From contig NZ_JAHLQI010000005.1 of the NCBI RefSeq assembly GCF_018918345.1, positions 124,001 to 188,000 of the forward strand: a stretch of DNA of 64,000 nucleotides, read 5' to 3'. Both the position numbers and the translations under genes were made by a program. Positions 15,939 through 22,819 of this stretch are shown here, one piece after another. How positions within the stretch are numbered: position 1 is the first letter of the stretch; each line of letters begins with the position of its first letter. Under the pieces are notes generated by a model. It worked only from the letters and a program-made list of their open reading frames with translations, ran no database searches and was not told the origin of the DNA. The stretch comes from Butyricicoccus intestinisimiae (lineage in GTDB: Bacteria; Bacillota; Clostridia; Oscillospirales; Butyricicoccaceae).

Positions 15939-17600
15939 ATGAAAATGAAGAATGCGATGCAGCGGAGCATCTGTGTCATCGGACATAAAAATCCGGACAC
16001 AGATTCCATTTGTTCTGCAATCGCTTACGCAAATCTGAAGAATTTGACTTCGGACCGGACATATGAGCCGAGACGGGCGGGAGAGATCAATCAGGAAACG
16101 GCGTTTGTCTTGGGAAAATTTCATATGGAGCCGCCGGAGATGTGTTTGGATGTCCATGCGACGGTCAGCGATATTGACATTCGATATATCGATGGCGTGG
16201 ACGGAAATATGACACTGCGCCGCGCATGGGAGACCATGCGAGATCAGGACATCACGACGCTGCCGATTACAACGAATGACAACAAGCCGGAAGGTCTCAT
16301 CACCTTGAAACGTCTGGCAATGGCAAATATGGACAGTTTGGATCCGCATGCCGTATCCAATGCGTGCACGCCGATTGCCAATATCGTAGAAACGCTGCAC
16401 GGCACATTGATTACCGGAGATCATGATATGATTCTGGATCAGGGCAAAATTGTCATCGCGGCGGGCAGTCCGGAAGCAATGGAAAATATGGTCGATCCGG
16501 GAGATATTGTGCTGGTTGCCAATCGCTATGAGGCGCAGCTGTGTGCCATTGAGCTGGAAGCGGCGTGCTTGGTCGTGTGCATGACCCCGAAAATTGCCAA
16601 AACCATCATCAAGATTGCAAAGGAGCACAACTGCACGGTCATCAGCACTCCGTATGACACCTATGCGGCATCGTGCCTCATCAATCAGAGTATTCCGATT
16701 CGCCATCCAATGGCAAAAGCGATGATTTCCTTTCAGTTGGATACGCCGATTGAAGAAGCAAAAAAAATCATGGGCCGTGTGCGTCATAATTATTTCCCCG
16801 TCATGGATAAGCAGGGATATTATCAGGGCGTTATCTCCCGCCGTAACTTGCTCAATTTGCAGAGAAAGCAGCTGATTCTCGTTGACCACAACGAAAAGAC
16901 CCAGTGCGTCGACGGCTTTGAGGAAGCGGAAATTTTAGAGATTATTGACCATCATCGCATTGGCAATCTGGAGACGAGCAGTCCGGTGTATTTCCGCAAT
17001 CATCCGGTTGGCTGCACAGCGACCATTATCTATCAGATGTATGGAGAAAATGGCGTGGAAATCGAGCCGAATATGGCGGGCATTTTGTGCAGTGCCATTC
17101 TGTCGGACACGCTGATTTTCCGCTCTCCGACCTGCACGGCGCAGGATGAGTATGCGGCGCGCAAGCTGGCGGAAATTGCAGGCATTGATATTGACCAGTT
17201 TGCACAGGAAATGTTTGAAGCGGGCGAGAATCTGCAGGAGCGCACAGCAGAACAGGTGCTGACGCAGGACTATAAGGTATTCGCCAGCGGCGGCATCCGC
17301 TTCGGCGTCGGTCAGGGCAGCTATGTCAGCGCCAAAAACCGCGAGATGGCAAAGGAAATGCTGCAGGGTGAGATGGAACAGGTTTTGGCAAAGGAAAATG
17401 TAGACATGATTTTCTATCTCGTGACCAACATTCTGGATCAGTCCAGCGAGGTTCTGTTTGCGGGCAAGGATGCGGATTTGCTGCTCAGCAATGCTTTCCA
17501 TTGTCTGGTAAAGAAGGGACAGCCGCTGCTGCTCAAGGGCGTTGTTTCGCGCAAAAAACAGTTTATTCCGGCAATGATTGGCGGCATTCAAAATCAGTGA
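15939..17600 (+). CDS. ppaC: Manganese-dependent inorganic pyrophosphatase with CBS-DRTGG-CBS insert
   Basis: A cytosolic family II pyrophosphatase (PPi to 2 Pi), 553 residues. Plain family II enzymes are about 310; the extra length is a regulatory insert. The N-terminal metal motif is GHKNPDTDS. Then come a CBS repeat (about residues 50-105, ITTLPITTND), a DRTGG-like domain (about 120-235) and a second CBS repeat (about 240-295, FPVMDKQGYYQGVISR). The DHH catalytic core resumes with VDHNE, IIDHHRIGN and SDTL, and the DHHA2-like end has SRKKQ. In characterised homologues adenine nucleotides and diadenosine polyphosphates bind the insert. ATG 15939 follows GGGAGG; an earlier ATG at 15882 lies at the -10 box. 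Confidence 0.92.
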   Translation: MKMKNAMQRSICVIGHKNPDTDSICSAIAYANLKNLTSDRTYEPRRAGEINQETAFVLGKFHMEPPEMCLDVHATVSDIDIRYIDGVDGNMTLRRAWETMRDQDITTLPITTNDNKPEGLITLKRLAMANMDSLDPHAVSNACTPIANIVETLHGTLITGDHDMILDQGKIVIAAGSPEAMENMVDPGDIVLVANRYEAQLCAIELEAACLVVCMTPKIAKTIIKIAKEHNCTVISTPYDTYAASCLINQSIPIRHPMAKAMISFQLDTPIEEAKKIMGRVRHNYFPVMDKQGYYQGVISRRNLLNLQRKQLILVDHNEKTQCVDGFEEAEILEIIDHHRIGNLETSSPVYFRNHPVGCTATIIYQMYGENGVEIEPNMAGILCSAILSDTLIFRSPTCTAQDEYAARKLAEIAGIDIDQFAQEMFEAGENLQERTAEQVLTQDYKVFASGGIRFGVGQGSYVSAKNREMAKEMLQGEMEQVLAKENVDMIFYLVTNILDQSSEVLFAGKDADLLLSNAFHCLVKKGQPLLLKGVVSRKKQFIPAMIGGIQNQ

Positions 17601-17614
17601 TACATCATACGAAC

Positions 17615-17648
17615 AAGACCCGCAGACGTGCTGTCTGCGGGTCTTTCT
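17615..17648. terminator. Bidirectional terminator between ppaC and ohyA
   Basis: A 13-bp perfect stem (17615-17627 / 17633-17645) with a 5-nt loop lies between two convergent genes. It ends in CTTTCTG on the plus strand. Confidence 0.75.
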
Positions 17649-17657
17649 GTCAAGATG

Positions 17658-19451
17658 TTATTCGATGAGTCCGCTTTGCTTCAGCAGAATTTCGATGTCG
17701 GTGCCCTTGGTCTTTTTCAAGAGAATCTTGAGCATGCGTTTCTCTGTGAAGGACAGGCTGACCTGACTGAGCGGCTTTTTGTCGATGGCATAATAGCAGG
17801 CGCGCAGGAGTTCGCGCACATCGTATTTGCTGCCCCAGACTTCAGGTACACCGCGGTCAATATCCAGCAGCGTATACACGGACTCCATACCGGTACGCAT
17901 GGAATATTCGGTGGTAAAGATGGTGTCGCGCGGCGTTTCAGCAAACTGACCGATAAAAGCAAAATTGACGGCGCCATCCGGTACAACCTTCGGGCGATCG
18001 GATTCCTTGCGGGGCTGGAAGAACGCGTTGATATACGGCATGAAGCAAGTGGTGGTGTTGCAGGCATCGTGTGCCAGCGCGTCGATGTTCTCGGTCGGGA
18101 TGCCGATGTGATACAGCCATTCTCGGCAGACCTCCTCACCGGTGCAGTCGCGCATGGCCTTCTTCACATAATTGCCCTCAATATTGGTGTTGAGCGAGTA
18201 CAGCCACACAAGCACCGTGTTTTTGTCCTGTGATTTGAACTGCGGCTGGCGGTTGATGGTCCAAGAGAGATACCAGTTGTCTGTGCTGTCTCTTACCGTC
18301 ACGATACCGCCGGTGGTTACCTTGCCGGTGCGCGGGTCGCGCTTGCAGATGTTTGTGATATGCTGAATGATGTCCTCGTTGGCGGTGGCAACCGTGGCGC
18401 TCATCCAGTTTGTCGCGTCCACATCGCTGCAAAACGCTTCCGGATTGCCGAATTCGCCGTGCTCTGCCTGTGCGGCAATCGCCTTCCACATATCCCACGA
18501 CTCTCCGCAGCCGTTTTTGACGGCAGAGAGGTCGGGTGCGTGCGTCTGATCGCCATAGCACGAAGTATCGGTGCAGCAGCCGTTTGTGATAAATACCAAA
18601 TCATCCTCGATGAGGTCGATGGTCTGCTGTTTGCCGTCCTTCACATACAAAATTTGCTTGGCGATTTTTTTGCCGCCTTCGGTTTCGATCAGGACGTTTT
18701 TCACATCCATGCCGAATTCGATGTGCACGCCGTGAGATTCCAGATATTTTACGAGCGGCAGAATCATACTCTCGTACTGATTATACTTTGTAAAGCGCAG
18801 CGCACGGAAGTCGGGCAGACCGTCGATGTGATGCACATAGCGGCACAGATACCGCTTCATTTCTAATGCACTGGACCAGCGCTGGAAAGCAAACATGGTT
18901 TGCCAGTACAGCCAGAAATTCGTGTTCCAGAAGGAGTCAGGCAGCACATCGGAAATTTTCCGGTTCTCCAAATCCTTTTCCGGTGTCAAAAACAGCTTGG
19001 AGAGCGCCAGCGCGGATTCCTTATCCAACTCGAATTTTCCGTCCGTATGTGCGTCTTCGCCGCGGTTTACCGTCGCACGGCAGAGGGAGTAATTGGGATC
19101 GTGCTTGTTGAGCCAGTAATATTCATCCAAGACCGAAACGTTCGGTGTCTCGATGGACGGAACATCGCGGAAGGTGTCCCACATGACCTCGAAATGGTTG
19201 TCCATTTCGCGTCCGCCGCGCATGAAGAAGCCTTTGGTGATATCCTTGCGGCCGTCGCAGCTGCCGCCGGCAAGCGCCAGCTTTTCAAACAGATGAATGT
19301 GTTCGCCTTTCATCTGTCCATCACGAACGAGATAGAACGCAGCGGTCAGACCGGCAAGACCGGTGCCGATGATGTAAGCGGATTTTTGATCTACATTTTT
19401 TGGTTTTTCGGGATGAGCGAAAGATTCATACGTTCCTGCAGAGTAATACAT
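17658..19451 (-). CDS. ohyA: Oleate hydratase (FAD-dependent, MCRA family)
   Basis: This enzyme adds water to the cis-9 double bond of unsaturated fatty acids (oleate to 10-hydroxystearate), a detoxifying reaction of gut bacteria. The 597-residue length is typical. A Rossmann FAD motif IIGTGLAGLTAA lies near residue 27, and RGGREMDNHFE near 85 carries the Glu/Met loop needed for activity. Further family blocks are FAFQRWSSA, WSWTINRQPQ-like YLSWTINRQPQF, and GQFAETPRDTIFTTEYS. RBS GGGAGG precedes ATG 19449-19451. A TetR-type gene lies directly upstream on the same strand, with a dyad between them. Confidence 0.95.
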   Translation of the reverse strand: MYYSAGTYESFAHPEKPKNVDQKSAYIIGTGLAGLTAAFYLVRDGQMKGEHIHLFEKLALAGGSCDGRKDITKGFFMRGGREMDNHFEVMWDTFRDVPSIETPNVSVLDEYYWLNKHDPNYSLCRATVNRGEDAHTDGKFELDKESALALSKLFLTPEKDLENRKISDVLPDSFWNTNFWLYWQTMFAFQRWSSALEMKRYLCRYVHHIDGLPDFRALRFTKYNQYESMILPLVKYLESHGVHIEFGMDVKNVLIETEGGKKIAKQILYVKDGKQQTIDLIEDDLVFITNGCCTDTSCYGDQTHAPDLSAVKNGCGESWDMWKAIAAQAEHGEFGNPEAFCSDVDATNWMSATVATANEDIIQHITNICKRDPRTGKVTTGGIVTVRDSTDNWYLSWTINRQPQFKSQDKNTVLVWLYSLNTNIEGNYVKKAMRDCTGEEVCREWLYHIGIPTENIDALAHDACNTTTCFMPYINAFFQPRKESDRPKVVPDGAVNFAFIGQFAETPRDTIFTTEYSMRTGMESVYTLLDIDRGVPEVWGSKYDVRELLRACYYAIDKKPLSQVSLSFTEKRMLKILLKKTKGTDIEILLKQSGLIE

Positions 19452-19486
19452 AACAACAACCTCCCGTTTTTTTTCTTTGTGCTTTC

Positions 19487-19514
19487 AGTATACCCGTTCT
19501 GCTGCCGTTTACAA
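19487..19514 (-). promoter_or_regulatory. Putative promoter of ohyA
   Basis: On the minus strand TTGTAA (19509-19514), a 16-nt spacer and TATACT (19487-19492) lie 35 nt upstream of the ohyA start. Confidence 0.65.
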
Positions 19515-19520
19515 TAGACA

Positions 19521-19552
19521 AAAAAAGCCCCGTGATAAAAAACTTATCACGG
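19521..19552 (-). terminator. Terminator of the TetR gene; stem doubles as a palindromic operator candidate
   Basis: A perfect 9-bp dyad (CCGTGATAA 19530-19538 / TTATCACGG 19544-19552, 5-nt loop) is followed on the minus strand by GGGGCTTTTTTT, so it is a good terminator. It is also an operator-like palindrome 15-17 nt upstream of the ohyA -35 box. The half-site TGATAAAAA recurs at 19592 inside the end of the TetR gene, paired with TTTTATCA near 19573. Confidence 0.65.
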
Positions 19553-19600
19553 AGCGGAGAAGTGTAAAAAATTTTATCAGATGGGCGGAAGTGATAAAAA

Positions 19601-20155
19601 TTACAGCTGGAATCTTGCAAGAGCCGCCGATATCGAGCCGGTTATCAGCTTGGCAAGCCGATCTACAATGTTCTGCGGATCCTCCCGCATATCCTCTTTG
19701 ATCCAGTCGAGCATAAGACCGATAAAAATATACGAATAGATTTGTGCGATGAACTGTTTGTCCTCGTCTCTGACCGTCATCCCGCCAGATTTTTCCTGAA
19801 TGATGTCCAGCAGCAGATGATCTACCAGCGGCTGCAGGTATTTTTCCACCTGCTCTCTGTGAACGCAGCGGTAAACGTTCAGGATAAACGGTTTGTTTTG
19901 CTGAACAGCCTCGAAAATTTGCAGCAGTCCCTGCTGCCAGGTGTCACAGGTCTTTTTTTCGTCCAAGGCACGCTTGGCATCTTCCAGACAAGCCCACTCC
20001 ACGAGGTCATAAATATCTTTGAAATGATAATAGAAGGTCATGCGATTGATGCCGCAGTCGGCTGCGATGTCGCTCACCGTGATTTTGGTAAGCGGTTTTT
20101 TCAGCAGTAAATTTTTGAGAGATTGTTCCAATGCACGCTTTGTTACTTGTGACAT
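19601..20155 (-). CDS. TetR/AcrR-family transcriptional regulator (DhaS-like)
   Basis: A 184-residue repressor-type protein with an N-terminal HTH (KITVSDIAADCGINRMTFYYHFKD split over residues 23-45, typical TetR) and a C-terminal helical domain of the DhaS/TetR_C_8 kind (LLQIFEAVQQNKPFILNVYRCV). ATG 20153-20155 with AAAGGAGC upstream is preferred; the frame stays open to 20323 only because it reads through the tRNA-Ser gene. Downstream, same strand, is ohyA, so fatty-acid-responsive control of ohyA is a reasonable inference. Confidence 0.88.
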   Translation of the reverse strand: MSQVTKRALEQSLKNLLLKKPLTKITVSDIAADCGINRMTFYYHFKDIYDLVEWACLEDAKRALDEKKTCDTWQQGLLQIFEAVQQNKPFILNVYRCVHREQVEKYLQPLVDHLLLDIIQEKSGGMTVRDEDKQFIAQIYSYIFIGLMLDWIKEDMREDPQNIVDRLAKLITGSISAALARFQL

Positions 20156-20190
20156 ACCAGTGCTCCTTTGCCAGTCGGAGGTTTTGTGCA

Positions 20191-20231
20191 TAAAAAAATC
20201 CACCGCATTCCATGAGAATGACGGTGGATTT
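20191..20231 (-). terminator. Terminator after tRNA-Ser
   Basis: A long interrupted stem (20196-20210 / 20216-20231, one bulge) directly after the tRNA 3' end is followed on the minus strand by seven T's. Confidence 0.85.
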
Positions 20232-20232
20232 A

Positions 20233-20321
20233 TGGCGGAGAGGGCGGGATTCGAACCCGCGTGCGATTGCTCGCAAACTGATTTCGAGTCAGCCCCGTTA
20301 TGACCACTTCGATACCTCTCC
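20233..20321 (-). tRNA. tRNA-Ser (anticodon CGA)
   Basis: A type II tRNA on the minus strand, 89 nt including an encoded CCA (20233-20235). The 7-bp acceptor stem is GGAGAGG / CCTCTCC, the anticodon loop is CTCGAAA with CGA at 20284-20286, the variable arm is long (GCGAGCAATCGC) and the T-loop is GGTTCGAATCC. It reads UCG codons. Confidence 0.97.
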
Positions 20322-20326
20322 AAATC

Positions 20327-20354
20327 AATCAGACAGTTTTAAAACTGCCTGATT
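20327..20354 (-). repeat. Inverted repeat over the tRNA-Ser transcription start
   Basis: A 14-bp inverted repeat with one mismatch and no loop (20327-20340 / 20341-20354) fills the space between the -10 box and the mature tRNA 5' end. It could form a 5' leader hairpin removed by RNase P, or be a protein-binding dyad. Confidence 0.55.
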
Positions 20355-20383
20355 AGTATACAATATTTTTTTGCTTCCGTCAA
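20355..20383 (-). promoter_or_regulatory. Promoter of tRNA-Ser
   Basis: On the minus strand TTGACG (20378-20383), a 17-nt spacer and TATACT (20355-20360). The -35 box starts 8 nt after the dtxR-type stop codon, so the tRNA has its own transcription unit. Confidence 0.75.
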
Positions 20384-20390
20384 GAGCAAA

Positions 20391-20762
20391 TTATCGCTTT
20401 TCCTGAAGCAGTGCGCGAATACGGTCGATGGTCGTCTGGCTGACGATGTGCTCAATGCGGCACGCATCGGTCTCAGCGGTTCGTGCATCGAGGGAAAGTA
20501 CGGTCATCAGGAATTCCTTGATGAGCACGTGACGATCGTAAATTTCGTTGGCACGCTTGCGTCCCGCCTCGGTCAGCTGAATGGTTCCATACAGCTCCTG
20601 ATCGACGAGACCAGCCTTTTTCAGAACACCCATGGCACGGGTGACGCTTGGCTTGGAATAACCGAGTTCATTCGCAATATCAACAGCGCGGACGGTACCG
20701 TTGCGCATTTCAAGCAGAAGGATCGTCTCCAGATAGTTTTCACCGGATTCTTGGATCTTCAT
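20391..20762 (-). CDS. Short DtxR/MntR-family metal-dependent regulator
   Basis: A 123-residue DNA-binding protein: winged helix at about 8-60 (VRAVDIANELGYSKPSVTRAM) followed by the dimerisation/metal domain (LTEAGRKRANEIYDRHVLIKEFL, DACRIEHIVSQTT). It has E-x-x-H type ligands as in MntR and lacks the C-terminal SH3-like domain of DtxR/IdeR. Mn or Fe regulation is inferred from the family; no metal transporter is nearby. ATG 20760-20762 has AAAGGTGG upstream, and a 4-residue longer start is less well placed. Confidence 0.85.
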   Translation of the reverse strand: MKIQESGENYLETILLLEMRNGTVRAVDIANELGYSKPSVTRAMGVLKKAGLVDQELYGTIQLTEAGRKRANEIYDRHVLIKEFLMTVLSLDARTAETDACRIEHIVSQTTIDRIRALLQEKR

Positions 20763-20801
20763 GTAAAACACCACCTTTATTTGCTACTGTAAACTACAAC
20801 C

Positions 20802-20830
20802 ATTATAGCATGATTTTTGTGGAAACACAA
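20802..20830 (-). promoter_or_regulatory. Putative promoter of the DtxR-family gene
   Basis: On the minus strand TTGTGT (20825-20830), a 17-nt spacer and TATAAT (20802-20807). A weak dyad TGTAGTTTACAGTA follows the -10 box and might be an autoregulatory site. Confidence 0.6.
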
Positions 20831-20947
20831 CAAAATGTATCAAAAATTAACAGCAGGGAATCAAAAATCCCGCATGCAGCGCGCAGGTTTTTGTGAATGA
20901 TTGTCGCCTTTCTAGCATTTTTCACTTGATAGCTGGTTTTTTGCGGC

Positions 20948-20977
20948 TTGACATTGCGAAAACGGGAAAACTATGGT
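20948..20977 (+). promoter_or_regulatory. Putative promoter of gltX
   Basis: TTGACA (20948-20953), an 18-nt spacer and TATGGT (20972-20977). The leader to 21074 carries no T-box consensus that I can find. The intergenic stretch 20831-20947 holds a small hairpin (GGGAATC...ATCCC) and nothing coding. Confidence 0.5.
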
Positions 20978-21074
20978 ATGCTTATACTTGCTTTTAAACA
21001 CCCGTTTTTACAATGGGGTGCGGAAAAAAATTGAGTCTGTGACCAGTATGTCACAGGATTGGCGAGGTAATACA

Positions 21075-22721
21075 ATGGATTATAATCGTTTAGCAGAGCT
21101 GCTGTTTCCGGACGTCACCGAGACACCGGAGGAGGTCGAGGCCCGCTATCCGGAAAGAGATCTGCCGGAGGGCGCAAAGGTCACTCGTATGGGTCCGAGT
21201 CCGACCGGTTTTATGCATTTGGGCAACCTGTATGGTGCGCTGGTAGATGAGCGCCTGGCGCATCAGTCCGGCGGTGTGTTCTTCCTGCGCATCGAGGATA
21301 CCGACAAAAAGCGCGAGGTAGAAGGCGGCGTACAGCTGATTCTGGAGACATTTCGGAATTTTGGCCTGCCGTTTGACGAAGGCGTCACAGAAAACGGAGA
21401 CAAGGGCAAGTATGGCCCGTACCGCCAGAGCCAGCGCGCAGCGATCTATCATGTATTTGCCAAGCAGCTCGTGCAGCGCGGCTATGCATACCCGTGCTTC
21501 TGCACCGAGGAAGAGCTGGCAGAGATGCATGCACAGCAGGAAGCCAATAAGGAAAACTTCGGCTATTACGGTAAGTATGCGAAGTACCGCGACTGCGAGC
21601 TGGAAGAAATCGAGCGCCGCATTGCCGCAGGGGAGAGCTATGTCGTTCGCTTCCGCTCTCCGGGCAGCATCGAGAACAAGGTGCGCCATACCGACTTGGT
21701 AAAGGGCAAGCTGGAGCTGACCGAAAACGATCAGGATATCGTCCTGCTCAAGTCGGACGGCATTCCGACCTATCACTTTGCGCATGTTGTCGATGATCAC
21801 CTGATGCACACCACGCATGTCGTGCGCGGCGAGGAGTGGCTCGCTACGCTGCCGGTGCATCTGCAGCTGTTTGATGTACTGGGCTGGAAGCGCCCGAAGT
21901 ATGTGCACACCGCGCAGCTGATGAAGATGGACGGCGGCTCCAAGCGCAAGCTGTCCAAGAGAAAGGATCCAGAGCTGGCACTGTCCTATTACTATCAGCA
22001 GGGCATTCCGGTACCGTCTGTCATGGAATATTTGATGACGCTGCTCAACTCCAATTTCGAGGAGTGGCGCCGTGCCAATCAGACAGCACCGCTGGATGAT
22101 TTCCCGTTCAGCACCAAGAAGATGAGCGTGTCCGGCTCGCTGTTTGATATGGATAAGCTGCATGATGTCAGCAAGAACGTCATCTCCCGCATGAGCGCCG
22201 AGGATGTGTATGATTCTGTTGCCAAGTGGAGCGCAGACAATGATCCAGAGTTCCACGAGCTGTTTGTCCGCGATCCGGAGATGACCAAGCAGTTTCTGTC
22301 TATCGGCAGAGGCGGCAAGAAGCCGCGCAAGGATCTGGCTCTGTGGAGCGAGACCAAGGCATACATGGACTTCATGTTTGATGAGCTGTTCCAGCCGGAT
22401 TATTCCGGTATGCCGGAGCGCGCCAAGGCAGATGCCAAGGCAATTCTGACCGAGTATCAGGATGTGTATGATGCACAGGACGAAATGACGGTATGGTTTG
22501 ACAAGGTCAAGGCACTGGCCGAGCGCCATGGCTTTGCGCCGGAAACCAAGCTGTATAAAAAGAATCCGGAACAGTATAAGGGACCGGTCGGCGATATTTC
22601 GATGGTACTGCGCGTGGCAATCTGCGGCAGAACCAATGCGCCGGATTTGTACTCCGTCATGCAGCTGATGCCGACGGAAAAAATCAAAGCTCGTCTGGCT
22701 GCTGCCTGCGAGGCACTGTAA
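21075..22721 (+). CDS. gltX: Glutamyl-tRNA synthetase
   Basis: Class Ic synthetase charging tRNA-Glu, 548 residues. The HIGH-type motif is PSPTGFMHLGN near residue 40, the KMSKS-type motif is KLSKRKDPE near 297, and RIEDTD follows the first motif. It is longer than the usual 470-500 residues because of an N-terminal extension before ProSerProThr and a long C-terminal anticodon domain. ATG 21075 has GAGG 9 nt upstream; an earlier ATG at 20973 coincides with the -10 box. With glnS downstream, it probably need not mischarge tRNA-Gln. Confidence 0.95.
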   Translation: MDYNRLAELLFPDVTETPEEVEARYPERDLPEGAKVTRMGPSPTGFMHLGNLYGALVDERLAHQSGGVFFLRIEDTDKKREVEGGVQLILETFRNFGLPFDEGVTENGDKGKYGPYRQSQRAAIYHVFAKQLVQRGYAYPCFCTEEELAEMHAQQEANKENFGYYGKYAKYRDCELEEIERRIAAGESYVVRFRSPGSIENKVRHTDLVKGKLELTENDQDIVLLKSDGIPTYHFAHVVDDHLMHTTHVVRGEEWLATLPVHLQLFDVLGWKRPKYVHTAQLMKMDGGSKRKLSKRKDPELALSYYYQQGIPVPSVMEYLMTLLNSNFEEWRRANQTAPLDDFPFSTKKMSVSGSLFDMDKLHDVSKNVISRMSAEDVYDSVAKWSADNDPEFHELFVRDPEMTKQFLSIGRGGKKPRKDLALWSETKAYMDFMFDELFQPDYSGMPERAKADAKAILTEYQDVYDAQDEMTVWFDKVKALAERHGFAPETKLYKKNPEQYKGPVGDISMVLRVAICGRTNAPDLYSVMQLMPTEKIKARLAAACEAL

Positions 22722-22740
22722 AAAAAGAACACGTATTTAC

Positions 22741-22794
22741 GAGTAAGACAACGGAGTCTCATGTCATGAAAACATGAAATCTGCTGTCTTACTC
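22741..22794 (+). other. Stem-loop in the gltX-glnS spacer
   Basis: A 10-bp perfect outer stem (22741-22750 / 22785-22794) encloses a second stem TCATGT / ACATGA (22759-22764 / 22772-22777). No T run follows, so it is not a simple terminator. It sits 25 nt upstream of the glnS start and may be a processing or regulatory hairpin. Confidence 0.55.
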
Positions 22795-22819
22795 TATTCT
22801 AGAAAAAAGGGGAACAACA

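Noticed and set aside
20156-20323. Extended N-terminus of the TetR protein
   Set aside because: The extra 56 codons translate the tRNA-Ser gene and its terminator; the ATG at 20155 has a proper ribosome site.
20831-21074. Possible T-box leader upstream of gltX
   Set aside because: No T-box bulge consensus (AGGGTGG-type), specifier hairpin or terminator was found, only a small GGGAATC/ATCCC-type hairpin.
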